Source: Arcticibacter sp045629565
Lineage (GTDB): Bacteria > Bacteroidota > Bacteroidia > Sphingobacteriales > Sphingobacteriaceae
Assembly (NCBI RefSeq): GCF_045629565.1
Contig: NZ_JAZQRL010000126.1
Location: 109,971-173,970, forward strand
Direction of reading: 5' to 3'
DNA: 64,000 bases
This document shows positions 51,824 through 61,585 of the stretch, in pieces. Position 1 is the stretch's first letter, and the number at the start of each line of letters is the position of its first letter. The notes under the pieces are model-generated. The model was not told the DNA's origin. It ran no database searches and was given only the letters and a program-made list of their open reading frames with translations. Both the position numbers and the translations under genes were made by a program.

Positions 51824-53725
51824 CTACACATAAGCTCGCTGATTCTTACCTTCCATCCAGTTCATGAATGCCTTGTTTACAACCTTATTACCTCCCGGAG
51901 TAGGATAGTTACCTGAGAAATACCAGTCACCCAAATGATCAGGACAAGCTTTGTGTAAATTATCCAGCGTCTGATAGATTACCTCAACTTTAGCATTTAT
52001 CTCCTTCGGAGATATGATTTGAGCTATCTTGGCAGATATTTGATCATCAGTAAACGGCGCGTATATCGCCTTTATAAAATTTTCCTGCTTCTCTTTTCCT
52101 TCAATAACCGCTTGCTGACATTTCTCGTAGGTTTCATATATAACATTCTCCCTACCCGTCTCTTTTAGCAAAGCAATTGCTGCTTCAAACGCAACAAATT
52201 CGCCCATTCTTGACATGTCTATACCATAACAGTCGGGGTACCTGATCTGCGGAGCAGAAGACACCACAACAACTTGCTTTGGCTTAAGACGATCAAGAAT
52301 CTTCAGAATACTCTGCTTTAATGTTGTTCCTCTTACAATAGAATCGTCTAGTACGACCAAATTATCCGTATACGCATTCACCAGTCCATAGGTAGTATCG
52401 TAAACATGCGATACCATATCCTGCCTGTCAGCATCCTGGGTGATAAACGTCCGAAGCTTTACATCCTTAATCGCAATCTTTTCAACACGTGGGGCGATAC
52501 TCAGCACTTCTTCAAGTTCTTTATCAGAGATCTTGTCACTCCTCTTCAGGAGCGTGTCCTTCTGATAACGCTTGATATATTTATGCAAACCTTCTACCAT
52601 CCCGTAAAAAGCTACTTCAGCGGTATTCGGAATAAAAGAAAAGACCGTATTCTTTAAATCATAATCAACGGCGTCGAGGATTTGCGGACAAAGCAATCTT
52701 CCCAGTTGTTTACGCTCACGGTAGATAGAGGCGTCACTTCCTCTTGAAAAATAGATCCGCTCAAATGAACAGGACTTCTGCTCCTCCGGCTCACGAAACA
52801 TCTCCTCCGAAACCTGGCCGTTCTTTTTAACGATCAGTGCGTGACCCGGCTTTATTTCTCTCACTGATTCTATCGGAATATTGAAGGCCGTTTGAATAGC
52901 TGGACGCTCAGATGCTGCCACCACAATTTCATCATCCTGGTAGTAATAGGCAGGTCGAATTCCTGAAGGATCACGCATGACAAAAGCATCGCCATGCCCA
53001 AAAATTCCTTCTATCGTATAACCGCCGTCCCATGTCTTGGCTGACCGTTTAAGGATTTTCGCGACATCGATATTCTCGGCAATCAGCCTGCTGATCTCCG
53101 CATTACTATGTCCCTCCTGCTTAAACTGATCAAAAAGCTGCTGATTTTCATCATCCAGAAAATGGCCGATCTTTTCCAGTACCGTCACCGTATCTGCACG
53201 CTCCTTGGGATGTTGCCCCAGCTCGAATAACTGATCCAGCAGCTCGTCCACGTTCGTCATGTTGAAGTTACCGGCAATGACCAGATTCCTGCTCATCCAG
53301 TTGTTCTGACGCAGAAAAGGATGACAGTTTTCTACGCTGTTCTTACCATGCGTACCATAACGCAGGTGCCCCATCAATACCTCGCCAGTAAAACTCACAT
53401 TTTCTTTCAGCCATTCGGCGTTCTGAAACAACTCGGGAATAGCCTGAATGTCTGCGAATTTTTTTTGCACATACTCGAATACCTCCGATACCGCTGTGGA
53501 ACCCATCGCACGGTAGCGGCTGATATAGCGGTTACCCGGCGTCACATCAAGCTTAATGGTCGCAATTCCCGCTCCGTCCTGACCGCGGTTATGCTGCTTT
53601 TCCATCAATAGGTACAGTTTATTTAAGCCATATAAGGCCGTACCATATTTCTGCTGATAAAAAGAAAGGGGTTTTAATAGACGAATGAATGCTATGCCGC
53701 ATTCATGTTTTATTGCTTCGCTCAT
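51824..53725 (-). CDS. Long amidophosphoribosyltransferase-like enzyme (PurF type)
   Basis: Class II glutamine amidotransferase fused to a PRTase domain; 633 residues, against about 470-510 for ordinary PurF. The nucleophile fits C9 (HECGIAF), preceded by an eight-residue leader, with GHLRYGTHG near 119-127. The PRPP motif VVLDDSIVRGTT is at 457-468. Extra segments lie mainly at 170-230 and in the C-terminal 100 residues. It likely makes phosphoribosylamine or a relative, in purine synthesis. A second ordinary PurF may exist elsewhere in the genome; I cannot tell. Confidence 0.85.
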   Translation of the reverse strand: MSEAIKHECGIAFIRLLKPLSFYQQKYGTALYGLNKLYLLMEKQHNRGQDGAGIATIKLDVTPGNRYISRYRAMGSTAVSEVFEYVQKKFADIQAIPELFQNAEWLKENVSFTGEVLMGHLRYGTHGKNSVENCHPFLRQNNWMSRNLVIAGNFNMTNVDELLDQLFELGQHPKERADTVTVLEKIGHFLDDENQQLFDQFKQEGHSNAEISRLIAENIDVAKILKRSAKTWDGGYTIEGIFGHGDAFVMRDPSGIRPAYYYQDDEIVVAASERPAIQTAFNIPIESVREIKPGHALIVKKNGQVSEEMFREPEEQKSCSFERIYFSRGSDASIYRERKQLGRLLCPQILDAVDYDLKNTVFSFIPNTAEVAFYGMVEGLHKYIKRYQKDTLLKRSDKISDKELEEVLSIAPRVEKIAIKDVKLRTFITQDADRQDMVSHVYDTTYGLVNAYTDNLVVLDDSIVRGTTLKQSILKILDRLKPKQVVVVSSAPQIRYPDCYGIDMSRMGEFVAFEAAIALLKETGRENVIYETYEKCQQAVIEGKEKQENFIKAIYAPFTDDQISAKIAQIISPKEINAKVEVIYQTLDNLHKACPDHLGDWYFSGNYPTPGGNKVVNKAFMNWMEGKNQRAYV

Positions 53726-53743
53726 GGAATATCAATGAGCCCG

Positions 53744-53751
53744 CAAAATTA
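53744..53751 (-). promoter_or_regulatory. -7 promoter element of the PurF-like gene
   Basis: The minus strand reads TAATTTTG, an exact TAnnTTTG match, 18 bases before the ATG at 53725. Confidence 0.5.
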
Positions 53752-53811
53752 GCACATTTAAAGTAAAAATGAACTAAATATTAAAAGATGACACAAGTTT
53801 AAACATCTAAC

Positions 53812-55308
53812 TTATATCAGCATCCCGGGCATAATTCCCCAGACCAGGAGCAGAAGCGTCAAAAACACTGCAATATACGTGAGAAAGTCACGCCGTGGCG
53901 CTGTGCCCGTTACATTCTCAGAACTTCTCAGAAAGGCATTAAGAGGGATTTTAAAGTAGTAAAATAAAGAAACAACGGTGGTTATGGCGGCTACGATTAA
54001 TAACATCAGCAACCAAACAGAGCTTGTTACCGAATAGTGCTCTATAGCCGCCGTAAAAATAAGGACTTTTCCCATGAAGCCAGCCAATGGAGGTAAGCCG
54101 GTGAGCGACATCAGTATCACCACAAAGCAAACCATTTCAAGTGTAAATTTTTTGCCCAAGCCCTTGTAATCGGATATATGGATTGCGCCTGTCCCCTCTT
54201 CAATCTTCGCGGCAAATATAAAGGCGGCCATATTCATTATCGCGTACATCATCAGGTAGAATAACAACGCTTTTACTCCATTTGCAGAATGAACTACTAC
54301 AGCCATCATCAACAAGCCGGTATGTCCGATTGACGAATACGCGAGCATCCTCTTGACATTGTTCTGCCACACAGCCGCAAAGTTTCCTGCAATCATCGAG
54401 CTGATCCCTATCAGCGAAAGCACTGGCATAAAATCAAAGACTACTGTCTGACTGCTAGCCTGAAAAGCATAATACGGATCAAGGAAACGCAGTAAAATAG
54501 CAAATCCGGCCAACTTGGGCCCTGTAGACAGGAACGCCGTTACCGGAAGAGGCGCCCCCTCGTAAACGTCAGGGCTCCAGAAATGAAGCGGGACAAAAGA
54601 CAACTTAAATCCAATTCCAACGAGCACCAGTATAACGGCGATGGCAACTGCGGCCGGAGGCATTTCCGATAAACCATTCATAAACGCCGGATCTGACAAA
54701 ATCAGTGTTCCTGTAAATGCATACAGAAGAGAAATCCCATAAAGCATAATGGCCGAACAGACACCACCGAATAAAGCATATTTCATGGCCGCTTCCGATT
54801 GCTTTGGACTATCGGATACATAGCCCACCATCAGATACGAAACGATGGATATCATCTCAATCGAAAGATAGATCATCAGCAACCCCGACGACATTGCCAT
54901 CAGATTTAAGCCCAGAAGTACCCCTGGCAATAGCAGATACAAATCTCCCGCACCTTTTACGTGATCCTGCAAGCGCGTATTGCCCCGTATAAAAAGAGCA
55001 TATACAAGCACTATTCCACTGAACAATATTTTGAAGATGCCGGCAGTACGATCAAGAGTAAGAGATCCCTGAAATAAGAGCAGAGGTTCACCAATTGCTT
55101 CAAACTGATATCCGGCGAAAACCAGCGATACCAAAATACCTGCTATTCCAACGATGAGGGTATATATTGATTTTTTTCCGGGAAAGAAGAGGTCGGTAAC
55201 GATCACACAAACGAAAGTCATTATAAGCACAACCTCAGGAAGAAAGTATGGAATCCCCTCCCGGATACTTTGCATTAGCGATGGTACCTGACTTGCAAAT
55301 TCGTTCAT
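53812..55308 (-). CDS. nuoN: NADH-quinone oxidoreductase subunit N
   Basis: Antiporter-like membrane subunit of complex I, 498 residues with about 14 helices. The proton-path region includes SIEMISIVSYLMVGY with its Glu in helix 5 and FKLSFVPLHFWSPDVYEG (Lys in helix 7, amphipathic helix). It pumps protons as part of the NuoLMN array. It is the last gene of the nuoHIJKLMN unit, one base after nuoM. The 86-base region before the PurF-like gene holds only that gene's promoter. Confidence 0.95.
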   Translation of the reverse strand: MNEFASQVPSLMQSIREGIPYFLPEVVLIMTFVCVIVTDLFFPGKKSIYTLIVGIAGILVSLVFAGYQFEAIGEPLLLFQGSLTLDRTAGIFKILFSGIVLVYALFIRGNTRLQDHVKGAGDLYLLLPGVLLGLNLMAMSSGLLMIYLSIEMISIVSYLMVGYVSDSPKQSEAAMKYALFGGVCSAIMLYGISLLYAFTGTLILSDPAFMNGLSEMPPAAVAIAVILVLVGIGFKLSFVPLHFWSPDVYEGAPLPVTAFLSTGPKLAGFAILLRFLDPYYAFQASSQTVVFDFMPVLSLIGISSMIAGNFAAVWQNNVKRMLAYSSIGHTGLLMMAVVVHSANGVKALLFYLMMYAIMNMAAFIFAAKIEEGTGAIHISDYKGLGKKFTLEMVCFVVILMSLTGLPPLAGFMGKVLIFTAAIEHYSVTSSVWLLMLLIVAAITTVVSLFYYFKIPLNAFLRSSENVTGTAPRRDFLTYIAVFLTLLLLVWGIMPGMLI

Positions 55309-55309
55309 A

Positions 55310-56911
55310 TTATTTCACGTTTACTAAACGAATCAGTTCAAGCACAGAAGCGTTCATTTTATCAAAAGCCAAAGATGGAATAATACCTAACACCAGTGCA
55401 AAAGATGTCAAAATACACAGAACAGTCACCTCTCTTGGGTTAACGTCAGTAAGAAGCACCTTCCACTTATCGCCACCCATCAATCTCGTTTCTCCAAAAA
55501 ACATCCTCTGCAATGTCCACAGGAAGTAGCAGGCACTTAAAAATATTCCGACAGAGCCACATACAGCCATCCACCTTGGCAGCAATCCATTGATCGAAGA
55601 AGAATTAAACGCACCGATTAAACTGAACGCCTCCGCGATAAACGCAGAAAATCCGGGCAGCCCCAGGGAGGCAAAGAAAGCAATCATGATAAAAGCAGTA
55701 TACTTCGGCATGATCAACGCAAGTCCTCTGAAGTTAGGTATCGAGCGGTCATGCACCCTGGAGTAGATAACTCCCACCAGGAAAAACAGCATAGATGACA
55801 GAAAACCATGACTAATCATTTGCATCATCGCCCCGCTGATCCCTTCAGCAGTAATGGAAGCGATGCCCAGGAGCACGAAACCCATATGAGATACTGAAGA
55901 GTATGCGATCATCCTCTTGAGGTCTTTCTGAGCCAATGCGTTCAGCGCACCATAGAGAATAGATATCACACCAATGAGTCCCAGCCACCACGCAGATTGA
56001 ACCGCAGAATCCGGAAAGATGCTCACACAGGCCCTTAAGATTCCGTAGCCCCCTATTTTTAACAAGATTCCCGCCAGGATGATAGAAACCGGCGTCGGCG
56101 CTTCTACGTGTGCATCCGGCAGCCAGGTGTGTAGCGGAACGATAGGAACCTTAATGGCAAAGGCAATGAAAAGCACAATAAAGCCTATCAGCCGTGCAGA
56201 GATGCCGAAAAACTCAGTGTTTGCCAATACAGAGAAGATAGAGCCGTCAACATAGTTCTTCGGGTCCATCATGCTTAGCATATTAAATGTATGATTTCCG
56301 GTAACCGGATCTGTCACAGAGAAATACAACCCGATGATAACGAGCAGCATAAACACAGAACCAAACAACGTATACAGAAAAAACTTGATAGCAGCATATT
56401 CCCGCCTTATACCACCCCACATTCCGATCAGGAAGTAAAGCGGCAGCAGCATCAGTTCATAAAAAATGTAGAAAAGGAAGAAGTCCAGAGCCGAAAAGAC
56501 ACCGAGAACGGCCGTATCCAGCAAGAGAAACAGCGCAAAGTAGCCTTTCAGGTTAACCTTGATTTCCCAGGACGCAATCAGCGCCACCAGCATCACAATA
56601 GATGTCAGCACCAGAAAAGGCATCGATAAGCCATCTATTCCCAGGAAATAGTCGATCTGCAGCTTACCCATTGCACCCAGGTTCAGATCGATCCAGGGCA
56701 CACGCTCTACCAGTTGGAACTTCGACTGTGTATCAACTCCTGAGTAGACCTCTCCATTGAAGTTCAGATAAATGTAAGCACTTAGCAATACCTGAATACA
56801 CACCGCAGCAAGAGCAACATATTTATAGCTGTTCCTTGCAGAAGAAGGGATGATGAGGATCAGAAGTCCTGCCAGCAAAGGCAGGAAAATTAATATCGAT
56901 AGCAAACTCAT
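55310..56911 (-). CDS. nuoM: NADH-quinone oxidoreductase subunit M
   Basis: Antiporter-like proton-pumping subunit of complex I, 533 residues. The helix-5 motif FYIFYELMLLPLYFLIGMWGG has the functional Glu, and AIKVPIVPLHTWLPDAHVEAPTP covers helix 7-8 with its Lys. It sits between NuoL and NuoN in the membrane arm. The gene overlaps nuoL by 4 bases, so the two are translationally coupled. Confidence 0.96.
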   Translation of the reverse strand: MSLLSILIFLPLLAGLLILIIPSSARNSYKYVALAAVCIQVLLSAYIYLNFNGEVYSGVDTQSKFQLVERVPWIDLNLGAMGKLQIDYFLGIDGLSMPFLVLTSIVMLVALIASWEIKVNLKGYFALFLLLDTAVLGVFSALDFFLFYIFYELMLLPLYFLIGMWGGIRREYAAIKFFLYTLFGSVFMLLVIIGLYFSVTDPVTGNHTFNMLSMMDPKNYVDGSIFSVLANTEFFGISARLIGFIVLFIAFAIKVPIVPLHTWLPDAHVEAPTPVSIILAGILLKIGGYGILRACVSIFPDSAVQSAWWLGLIGVISILYGALNALAQKDLKRMIAYSSVSHMGFVLLGIASITAEGISGAMMQMISHGFLSSMLFFLVGVIYSRVHDRSIPNFRGLALIMPKYTAFIMIAFFASLGLPGFSAFIAEAFSLIGAFNSSSINGLLPRWMAVCGSVGIFLSACYFLWTLQRMFFGETRLMGGDKWKVLLTDVNPREVTVLCILTSFALVLGIIPSLAFDKMNASVLELIRLVNVK

Positions 56912-58962
56912 ATAGCTGCAGTGTAGTATTTATAAATAAAAAGTGTCAATATAATGATCAGCATCGTAACCAGATAATGCTGCAAGCGGCCTGTTTGGAA
57001 ATGACGAACAAAGTTTCCGACAATACCCACTAAATATCCTGAAAAGTTTACCAGCCCGTCAACCACATACCGGTCGATCCATCGTGAACCCGACGCAAGC
57101 CACCTTCCCAGCACGCCGGCTGAATTGACTATACCGTCTATAATATAACGGTCAATCCAATACAGTAACCCTGCAAAGGCAGTCGTTCCGCTCACCAGAA
57201 CCGATGAATAAAACCTGTCCAGATGCCATTGATCCTGTGAAAACTTAAACAACATACTTCGACTGTAATCAGGCGCCGTCTTCATGGCCGCATACCACCT
57301 GTAACAAAGACAGATCAACGCAATAGAGATCAAGTTGACAGCTGCCGGCACAACCGTATGAAACGCATTAATCCGCGTCATGCTTTCAACTTGTGGAAAA
57401 CCATTCAAAATCCAGGCATCCTCAAACAGCAGTGGGTTGAGCGAAAACACCGGAAACAAACAAAATACACTGAGAACAACAAGCACATATTTCATTGCGG
57501 CGGGGGCCTCATGTACATGCAGACCAGATGTCAACGCCGACAGCCTGAACTCACCGAAGAAAACCTTGAAGATCAGACGCGATATATAAAATGCCGTCAG
57601 CCAGGAGGTGATCATTGCCGAAACAGGAATCAGCCTATGCCAGCCGCCTGCCCCCTCTGCCCACTCAAACGACTGGATCAGAATAGCGTCTTTAGAAAGA
57701 TACCCAGACGTGAGTGGCAATGCCACAAGCGCCATAGACCCTATAGCCATGGTAACGAAAGTCACAGGCATATAATTCCTCAATCCCCCCATATTCCGGA
57801 TATCCTGAGGATCGAAGTCTTTGCCCGACTTCTCCTTCAGGTGAGCCATCTCATGAATGACCGCACCCGCCGCCAGGAACAGCAGACACTTAAAAAAAGC
57901 ATGCGTAACCAGGTGAAACAAAGCAGAACCAGAAGCCCCTACTCCCATCGCAAGCATCATAAAGCCGAGCTGCGATACAGTAGAAAAAGCCAGGATACGT
58001 TTGATATCATTCTGCGTCAAAGCAATTGTAGCTGCCATAAAGGCCGTAAAGGCACCTATTGAGGCGATTATAACCAGTACAGTATCATCGAAGAGCGGAT
58101 AAACGCGTGCGATCAGGAAAACCCCCGCTGCAACCATGGTCGCCGCGTGAATAAGCGAAGACACAGAAGTCGGCCCTTCCATCGCATCAGGCAGCCAGGT
58201 ATGAAGGGGAAACTGTGCAGACTTAGCCACTGCAGCCAAAAAGAAAACAATTCCCGCAATGGTCAGCCATTCCGAAGGCATACTCCCCGCACTGCCCACC
58301 CAGGAACCTCCCGAAACAACCGCAGCCTCCACAAGACCCCCGTCTCCGAATAACCGGGTAATATCGAGTGTCTGGAACTGCGAAAAGATAATCATGATAC
58401 CGATCAGAAAACCAAGATCTCCCAACCTGTTCATGATAAAAGCCTTTTTATTCGCACGCACAGCTGTGCTGCGGGTAAACCAGAAACCGATTAACAGATA
58501 AGAAGAAAAGCCTACCAGCTCCCAGAACATATATACCAGCAGCAGGTTATCAACGATCACCAGGCCCAGCATAGAGAAGCAAAACAATCCCAGATACGCC
58601 CAATACCGGCGGATATAGGGGTCGCCCTGCATATACTTCGTTGAATAAATATTGACAAGGAGCGCAATTCCCGACACCAGCAACATCATCATGACCGACA
58701 GATTGTTCAGCAACACGCCGATCCGCAACTCCCAGCTACCAATCGTGAACCAATGAAACTGCTCATGTACAGACGAGCCATTCCAAACCTGCACAAACAG
58801 AACAACCGACAGAACCAGGCTAAGGCTTATGTTAAATATGGCAAAAGACCCGCTGCGGATCAGGTTTCCCCGGAAGATCAGGCTCCCAAAGAATGTCAGC
58901 AAAGGCATTACTGCTATAAGCAGGGAAATGAATACAATATTTTCAGATATAAGTGCCTCCAA
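56908..58962 (-). CDS. nuoL: NADH-quinone oxidoreductase subunit L
   Basis: Largest proton-pumping subunit of complex I, 684 residues. The N-terminal antiporter core has LLVYMFWELVGFSSYLLIGFW with its Glu and SAQFPLHTWLPDAMEGPTPVS-like region (here EGPTSVSSLIHAATMV) around helices 7-8. The C-terminal part has the long lateral helix along NuoM and NuoN, followed by an amphipathic and a final membrane helix. It precedes nuoM in the same unit and ends within it. Confidence 0.96.
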   Translation of the reverse strand: MEALISENIVFISLLIAVMPLLTFFGSLIFRGNLIRSGSFAIFNISLSLVLSVVLFVQVWNGSSVHEQFHWFTIGSWELRIGVLLNNLSVMMMLLVSGIALLVNIYSTKYMQGDPYIRRYWAYLGLFCFSMLGLVIVDNLLLVYMFWELVGFSSYLLIGFWFTRSTAVRANKKAFIMNRLGDLGFLIGIMIIFSQFQTLDITRLFGDGGLVEAAVVSGGSWVGSAGSMPSEWLTIAGIVFFLAAVAKSAQFPLHTWLPDAMEGPTSVSSLIHAATMVAAGVFLIARVYPLFDDTVLVIIASIGAFTAFMAATIALTQNDIKRILAFSTVSQLGFMMLAMGVGASGSALFHLVTHAFFKCLLFLAAGAVIHEMAHLKEKSGKDFDPQDIRNMGGLRNYMPVTFVTMAIGSMALVALPLTSGYLSKDAILIQSFEWAEGAGGWHRLIPVSAMITSWLTAFYISRLIFKVFFGEFRLSALTSGLHVHEAPAAMKYVLVVLSVFCLFPVFSLNPLLFEDAWILNGFPQVESMTRINAFHTVVPAAVNLISIALICLCYRWYAAMKTAPDYSRSMLFKFSQDQWHLDRFYSSVLVSGTTAFAGLLYWIDRYIIDGIVNSAGVLGRWLASGSRWIDRYVVDGLVNFSGYLVGIVGNFVRHFQTGRLQHYLVTMLIIILTLFIYKYYTAAI

Positions 58963-58964
58963 AA

Positions 58965-59270
58965 CTAGTCCCTCAGCTGATCGATGGTTGTCGGATCAAT
59001 ATTTTTATAGTATGTATAAACGTTCAATATAATGGCCAACGAAACCGCTACCGTAGCAGCCGCCAGAACGATAGCAAACAAGGCAAACATCTGTCCGCCC
59101 ATAACCTGCTTATCATACTTACCGAAGGCCACCAGATTCAGTATTGCCGCGTTCAACATGAACTCAATTCCGATCAGCATCATGATGGCGTTGCGCTTCG
59201 ATAGCACAGCATAAAGGCCTATACAAAAGAGAAGGCCGCTGATGAGCATAAAATGAGATAATGGTATCAT
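58965..59270 (-). CDS. nuoK: NADH-quinone oxidoreductase subunit K
   Basis: Small membrane subunit of complex I, 101 residues with three helices. Conserved GLYAVLSKRNAIMMLIGIEFMLNA holds the Glu residues of helices 2 and 3 that form the central proton path. It ends 2 bases before nuoL and overlaps nuoJ by 4 bases. Confidence 0.96.
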   Translation of the reverse strand: MIPLSHFMLISGLLFCIGLYAVLSKRNAIMMLIGIEFMLNAAILNLVAFGKYDKQVMGGQMFALFAIVLAAATVAVSLAIILNVYTYYKNIDPTTIDQLRD

Positions 59271-59809
59271 TGCTTCTTTGTTCTTCTTGCCAGGTGAGCT
59301 GCTCCAATTAAAGCCATCATCAACAGGACCGAAATGATTTCGAACGGAATCAGATAACGAGTCATTAGGTTTACACCTATCGCATGGATCGTATTATCAC
59401 TGGCAACTAACGTATTATTTCCTGCATTCCTGATCCAGCTGATCTCTTCAGGGTTTGCCTGGTAGACCGTTACAAAAAGTATCAGAAAAAACAATAGGGA
59501 GATGATCATTCCCGGTATATGATGAAGACCGATCAAACTCGTCTTATGTGCAGCACTTGTATTTAAAATAGTTTTGCTGGACAACAGGAATGCGAATATC
59601 ATCAGAACCAGCATCCCTCCAACATACACGATCAGTTGCGTTACAGCAACGAAATCCGCCAAGGCATAAATAAAAAGCCCCGACATTGCGAACAGCGTCA
59701 TGAAGAACAGAAATATTGAACGCACCATATCTCTGTTCAATACCACCATAAAGGCAGATGACAGGACTGTGGCAGCCAGAAAATAGAATACAACCTGCTC
59801 TATGTTCAT
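59267..59809 (-). CDS. nuoJ: NADH-quinone oxidoreductase subunit J
   Basis: Membrane subunit of complex I, 180 residues with five helices. The third-helix region VAVTQLIVYVGGMLVLMIFAFLL is the family hallmark; its kinked helix gates the quinone-to-pump coupling. It overlaps nuoI and nuoK by 4 bases on each side, as in a coupled operon. Confidence 0.95.
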   Translation of the reverse strand: MNIEQVVFYFLAATVLSSAFMVVLNRDMVRSIFLFFMTLFAMSGLFIYALADFVAVTQLIVYVGGMLVLMIFAFLLSSKTILNTSAAHKTSLIGLHHIPGMIISLLFFLILFVTVYQANPEEISWIRNAGNNTLVASDNTIHAIGVNLMTRYLIPFEIISVLLMMALIGAAHLARRTKKQ

Positions 59810-60405
59810 ATTTTACTTCTCTCCTGAAATGCCTTTAATGCCGCCGCGTCTTTCGCCGCCTGCTTTTCAGCCTGCTGTGCCGCGAGCTCTTTCCGTTTCT
59901 GTTCAGCCTCTTCTGGTGTCATTTCCGAGAATTTATAGATCAGATCAGCTACATTGGTAACGCTCCTGTCGTACGTGTCGGTCATCGTAATGCACTCAGT
60001 TGGACAAACCACTGTGCACAAGCCACAGTACATACACTTAGCCATATCGATGTCGAACTTCGCAGCATGCAGTCGTTTAGTTGTCCCATCGGAGGTAATA
60101 CCGATCGGACCGGTACCTTTTATACTTTCAATTTCAATGCAATCAACCGGGCAGACTTTCGCACAAAGATCACATACAATACAATCATCAATAACAACAT
60201 CCAGCTGATACCTTCCAACCTCAGGGATTGGAAGCTTTTCTTTTGGATACTGAACCGTCACAACACCCTCCTTTTGCTCAAAGTAGTTGTCTGACTTTAT
60301 ATCAACGCTCTTCCTCCGCTTATTCACAGCAAACAAATGCTTCAAGGTAAGGGACATACCCCTCCATGAAGTTCTGATAGCGTTTATTGTTTTTTTAATA
60401 ATCAC
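59806..60405 (-). CDS. nuoI: NADH-quinone oxidoreductase subunit I
   Basis: Carries two 4Fe-4S clusters (N6a, N6b) at the base of the peripheral arm; 199 residues from the GTG at 60405. Cysteine clusters are C75/C78/C81 with C85 and C124/C127/C130 with C134, both CxxCxxCxxxC plus P. The longer open frame to 60495 overlaps nuoH; the chosen GTG lies 4 bases after a strong AGGAGG and clear of the nuoH stop. The N-terminal helix anchors it to the membrane subunit NuoH. A long charged, Ala/Glu-rich C-terminal tail (from about 165) is unusual. Confidence 0.92.
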   Translation of the reverse strand: MIIKKTINAIRTSWRGMSLTLKHLFAVNKRRKSVDIKSDNYFEQKEGVVTVQYPKEKLPIPEVGRYQLDVVIDDCIVCDLCAKVCPVDCIEIESIKGTGPIGITSDGTTKRLHAAKFDIDMAKCMYCGLCTVVCPTECITMTDTYDRSVTNVADLIYKFSEMTPEEAEQKRKELAAQQAEKQAAKDAAALKAFQERSKI

Positions 60406-60409
60406 GGTA

Positions 60410-60415
60410 CCTCCT
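60410..60415 (-). promoter_or_regulatory. Strong Shine-Dalgarno sequence of nuoI
   Basis: The minus strand reads AGGAGG, four bases before the GTG start of nuoI and just after the nuoH stop. It decides the start and is notable in a phylum where such sites are rare. Confidence 0.75.
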
Positions 60416-60419
60416 CTAC

Positions 60420-61490
60420 TTACATGATCAACAGACGCCAAACACCCGAAACAGCCATACATAAAAAGGCCAGGGGCGTTAGTATCTTCCAGCAAAAACT
60501 CATCAAATGATCAACCCTGACACGTGGCAGCGTCCATCTGATCCACATCTGAACCAACACAACAAGCAAAACCTTGGAAAAGGTCCAAAAGATGCCCCAT
60601 CCCATGCCCGTTGTCCAGTCCGCTAACCTAAGCGATCCAACATTCGGCAAGGGAGTATTCCATCCACCCAGGAACAGCACAACCCCAACCATGCCCACGA
60701 GAAACATCATCGCGTACTCGCCCAGAAAGATGAACGCAAAACGCATTCCGGTGTATTCAGTATGAAAACCCGCTACCAGTTCCGATTCCGCCTCCGGAAT
60801 ATCGAAAGGAGCACGATTACATTCAGCCAGTGAAGCGATAAAATAGATCACATAAGCAACAATCAGATGAGGTGCCTGAAAGATATGCCAGGAAAAGATC
60901 CCGCCTATATCCGTCACATCCCAGAAACCCATGAACCAGATAGCTTCCGGAGTTCCCAGGCCCTGCCTGGAAGCGATGGCATGCATATCCAGCGACTGCG
61001 CGATCATTACCGCAGAGATAATGGCTATACCCGCAGGTATTTCATAAGATATTACCTGCGCAACGGATCTCAGCGCACCTAATAACGAGTACTTATTGTT
61101 TGAACCCCAGCCAGCCATCAGGATTCCGATCGCTTCGATGGATATAATAGCGAAGATGTAGACCACTCCAATGTTCAGAGCCGCCGGAATAACTCCCTGT
61201 GCCCATGGAAGGGCCGCGAATCCCATATAAACCGAGATAAAGATGACAATGGGTGCCAGTGCAAACAGAATCTTATCGGCAGCAGTAGGTGTGATTTGCT
61301 CCTTCTGCAAAAGCTTCAAAGCATCAGCCAGCGTCTGCAGGCTTCCCCATTTGCCATTCTCCATCGGGCCAAGACGGTCCTGTATGAAACCCGCCACTTT
61401 ACGCTCTGCATAAACACTAAACAAGGCAAAGATCGCCGCGAAAGAGAAGAGCAGGACACCAATCAGAATATATGTTATATAGAAATTCAA
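60420..61490 (-). CDS. nuoH: NADH-quinone oxidoreductase subunit H
   Basis: Membrane subunit forming part of the quinone site of complex I, 356 residues with about eight helices. Family signatures are SVYAERKVAGFIQDRLGPM near 25-43 and RAPFDIPEAESELVAGFHTEYTG, with conserved Glu residues. Translation appears to begin at TTG (61490). It is the first nuo gene in the window: nuoA to nuoG are not upstream, and a -7 box lies before it. Confidence 0.95.
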   Translation of the reverse strand: MNFYITYILIGVLLFSFAAIFALFSVYAERKVAGFIQDRLGPMENGKWGSLQTLADALKLLQKEQITPTAADKILFALAPIVIFISVYMGFAALPWAQGVIPAALNIGVVYIFAIISIEAIGILMAGWGSNNKYSLLGALRSVAQVISYEIPAGIAIISAVMIAQSLDMHAIASRQGLGTPEAIWFMGFWDVTDIGGIFSWHIFQAPHLIVAYVIYFIASLAECNRAPFDIPEAESELVAGFHTEYTGMRFAFIFLGEYAMMFLVGMVGVVLFLGGWNTPLPNVGSLRLADWTTGMGWGIFWTFSKVLLVVLVQMWIRWTLPRVRVDHLMSFCWKILTPLAFLCMAVSGVWRLLIM

Positions 61491-61509
61491 TTTTATCGCT
61501 TCGTACTTG

Positions 61510-61517
61510 CAAACTTA
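61510..61517 (-). promoter_or_regulatory. -7 promoter element before nuoH
   Basis: The minus strand reads TAAGTTTG, an exact TAnnTTTG match, 20 bases before the nuoH start. It suggests nuoHIJKLMN is a transcription unit of its own rather than the rear of a nuoA-N operon. Confidence 0.5.
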
Positions 61518-61585
61518 AAAAATACAGACGATAATCAGCGCATTTAATAAGATATGAATCTACAGTGATAAAAGTGAGTCTGCGA

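Noticed and set aside
57358..58062. 234-codon plus frame opposite nuoL
   Set aside because: Shadow frame with many basic and polar residues, opposite an intact complex I subunit.
60406..60495. N-terminal extension of nuoI into nuoH
   Set aside because: The GTG at 60405 follows AGGAGG and the nuoH stop; the extension has no family similarity.
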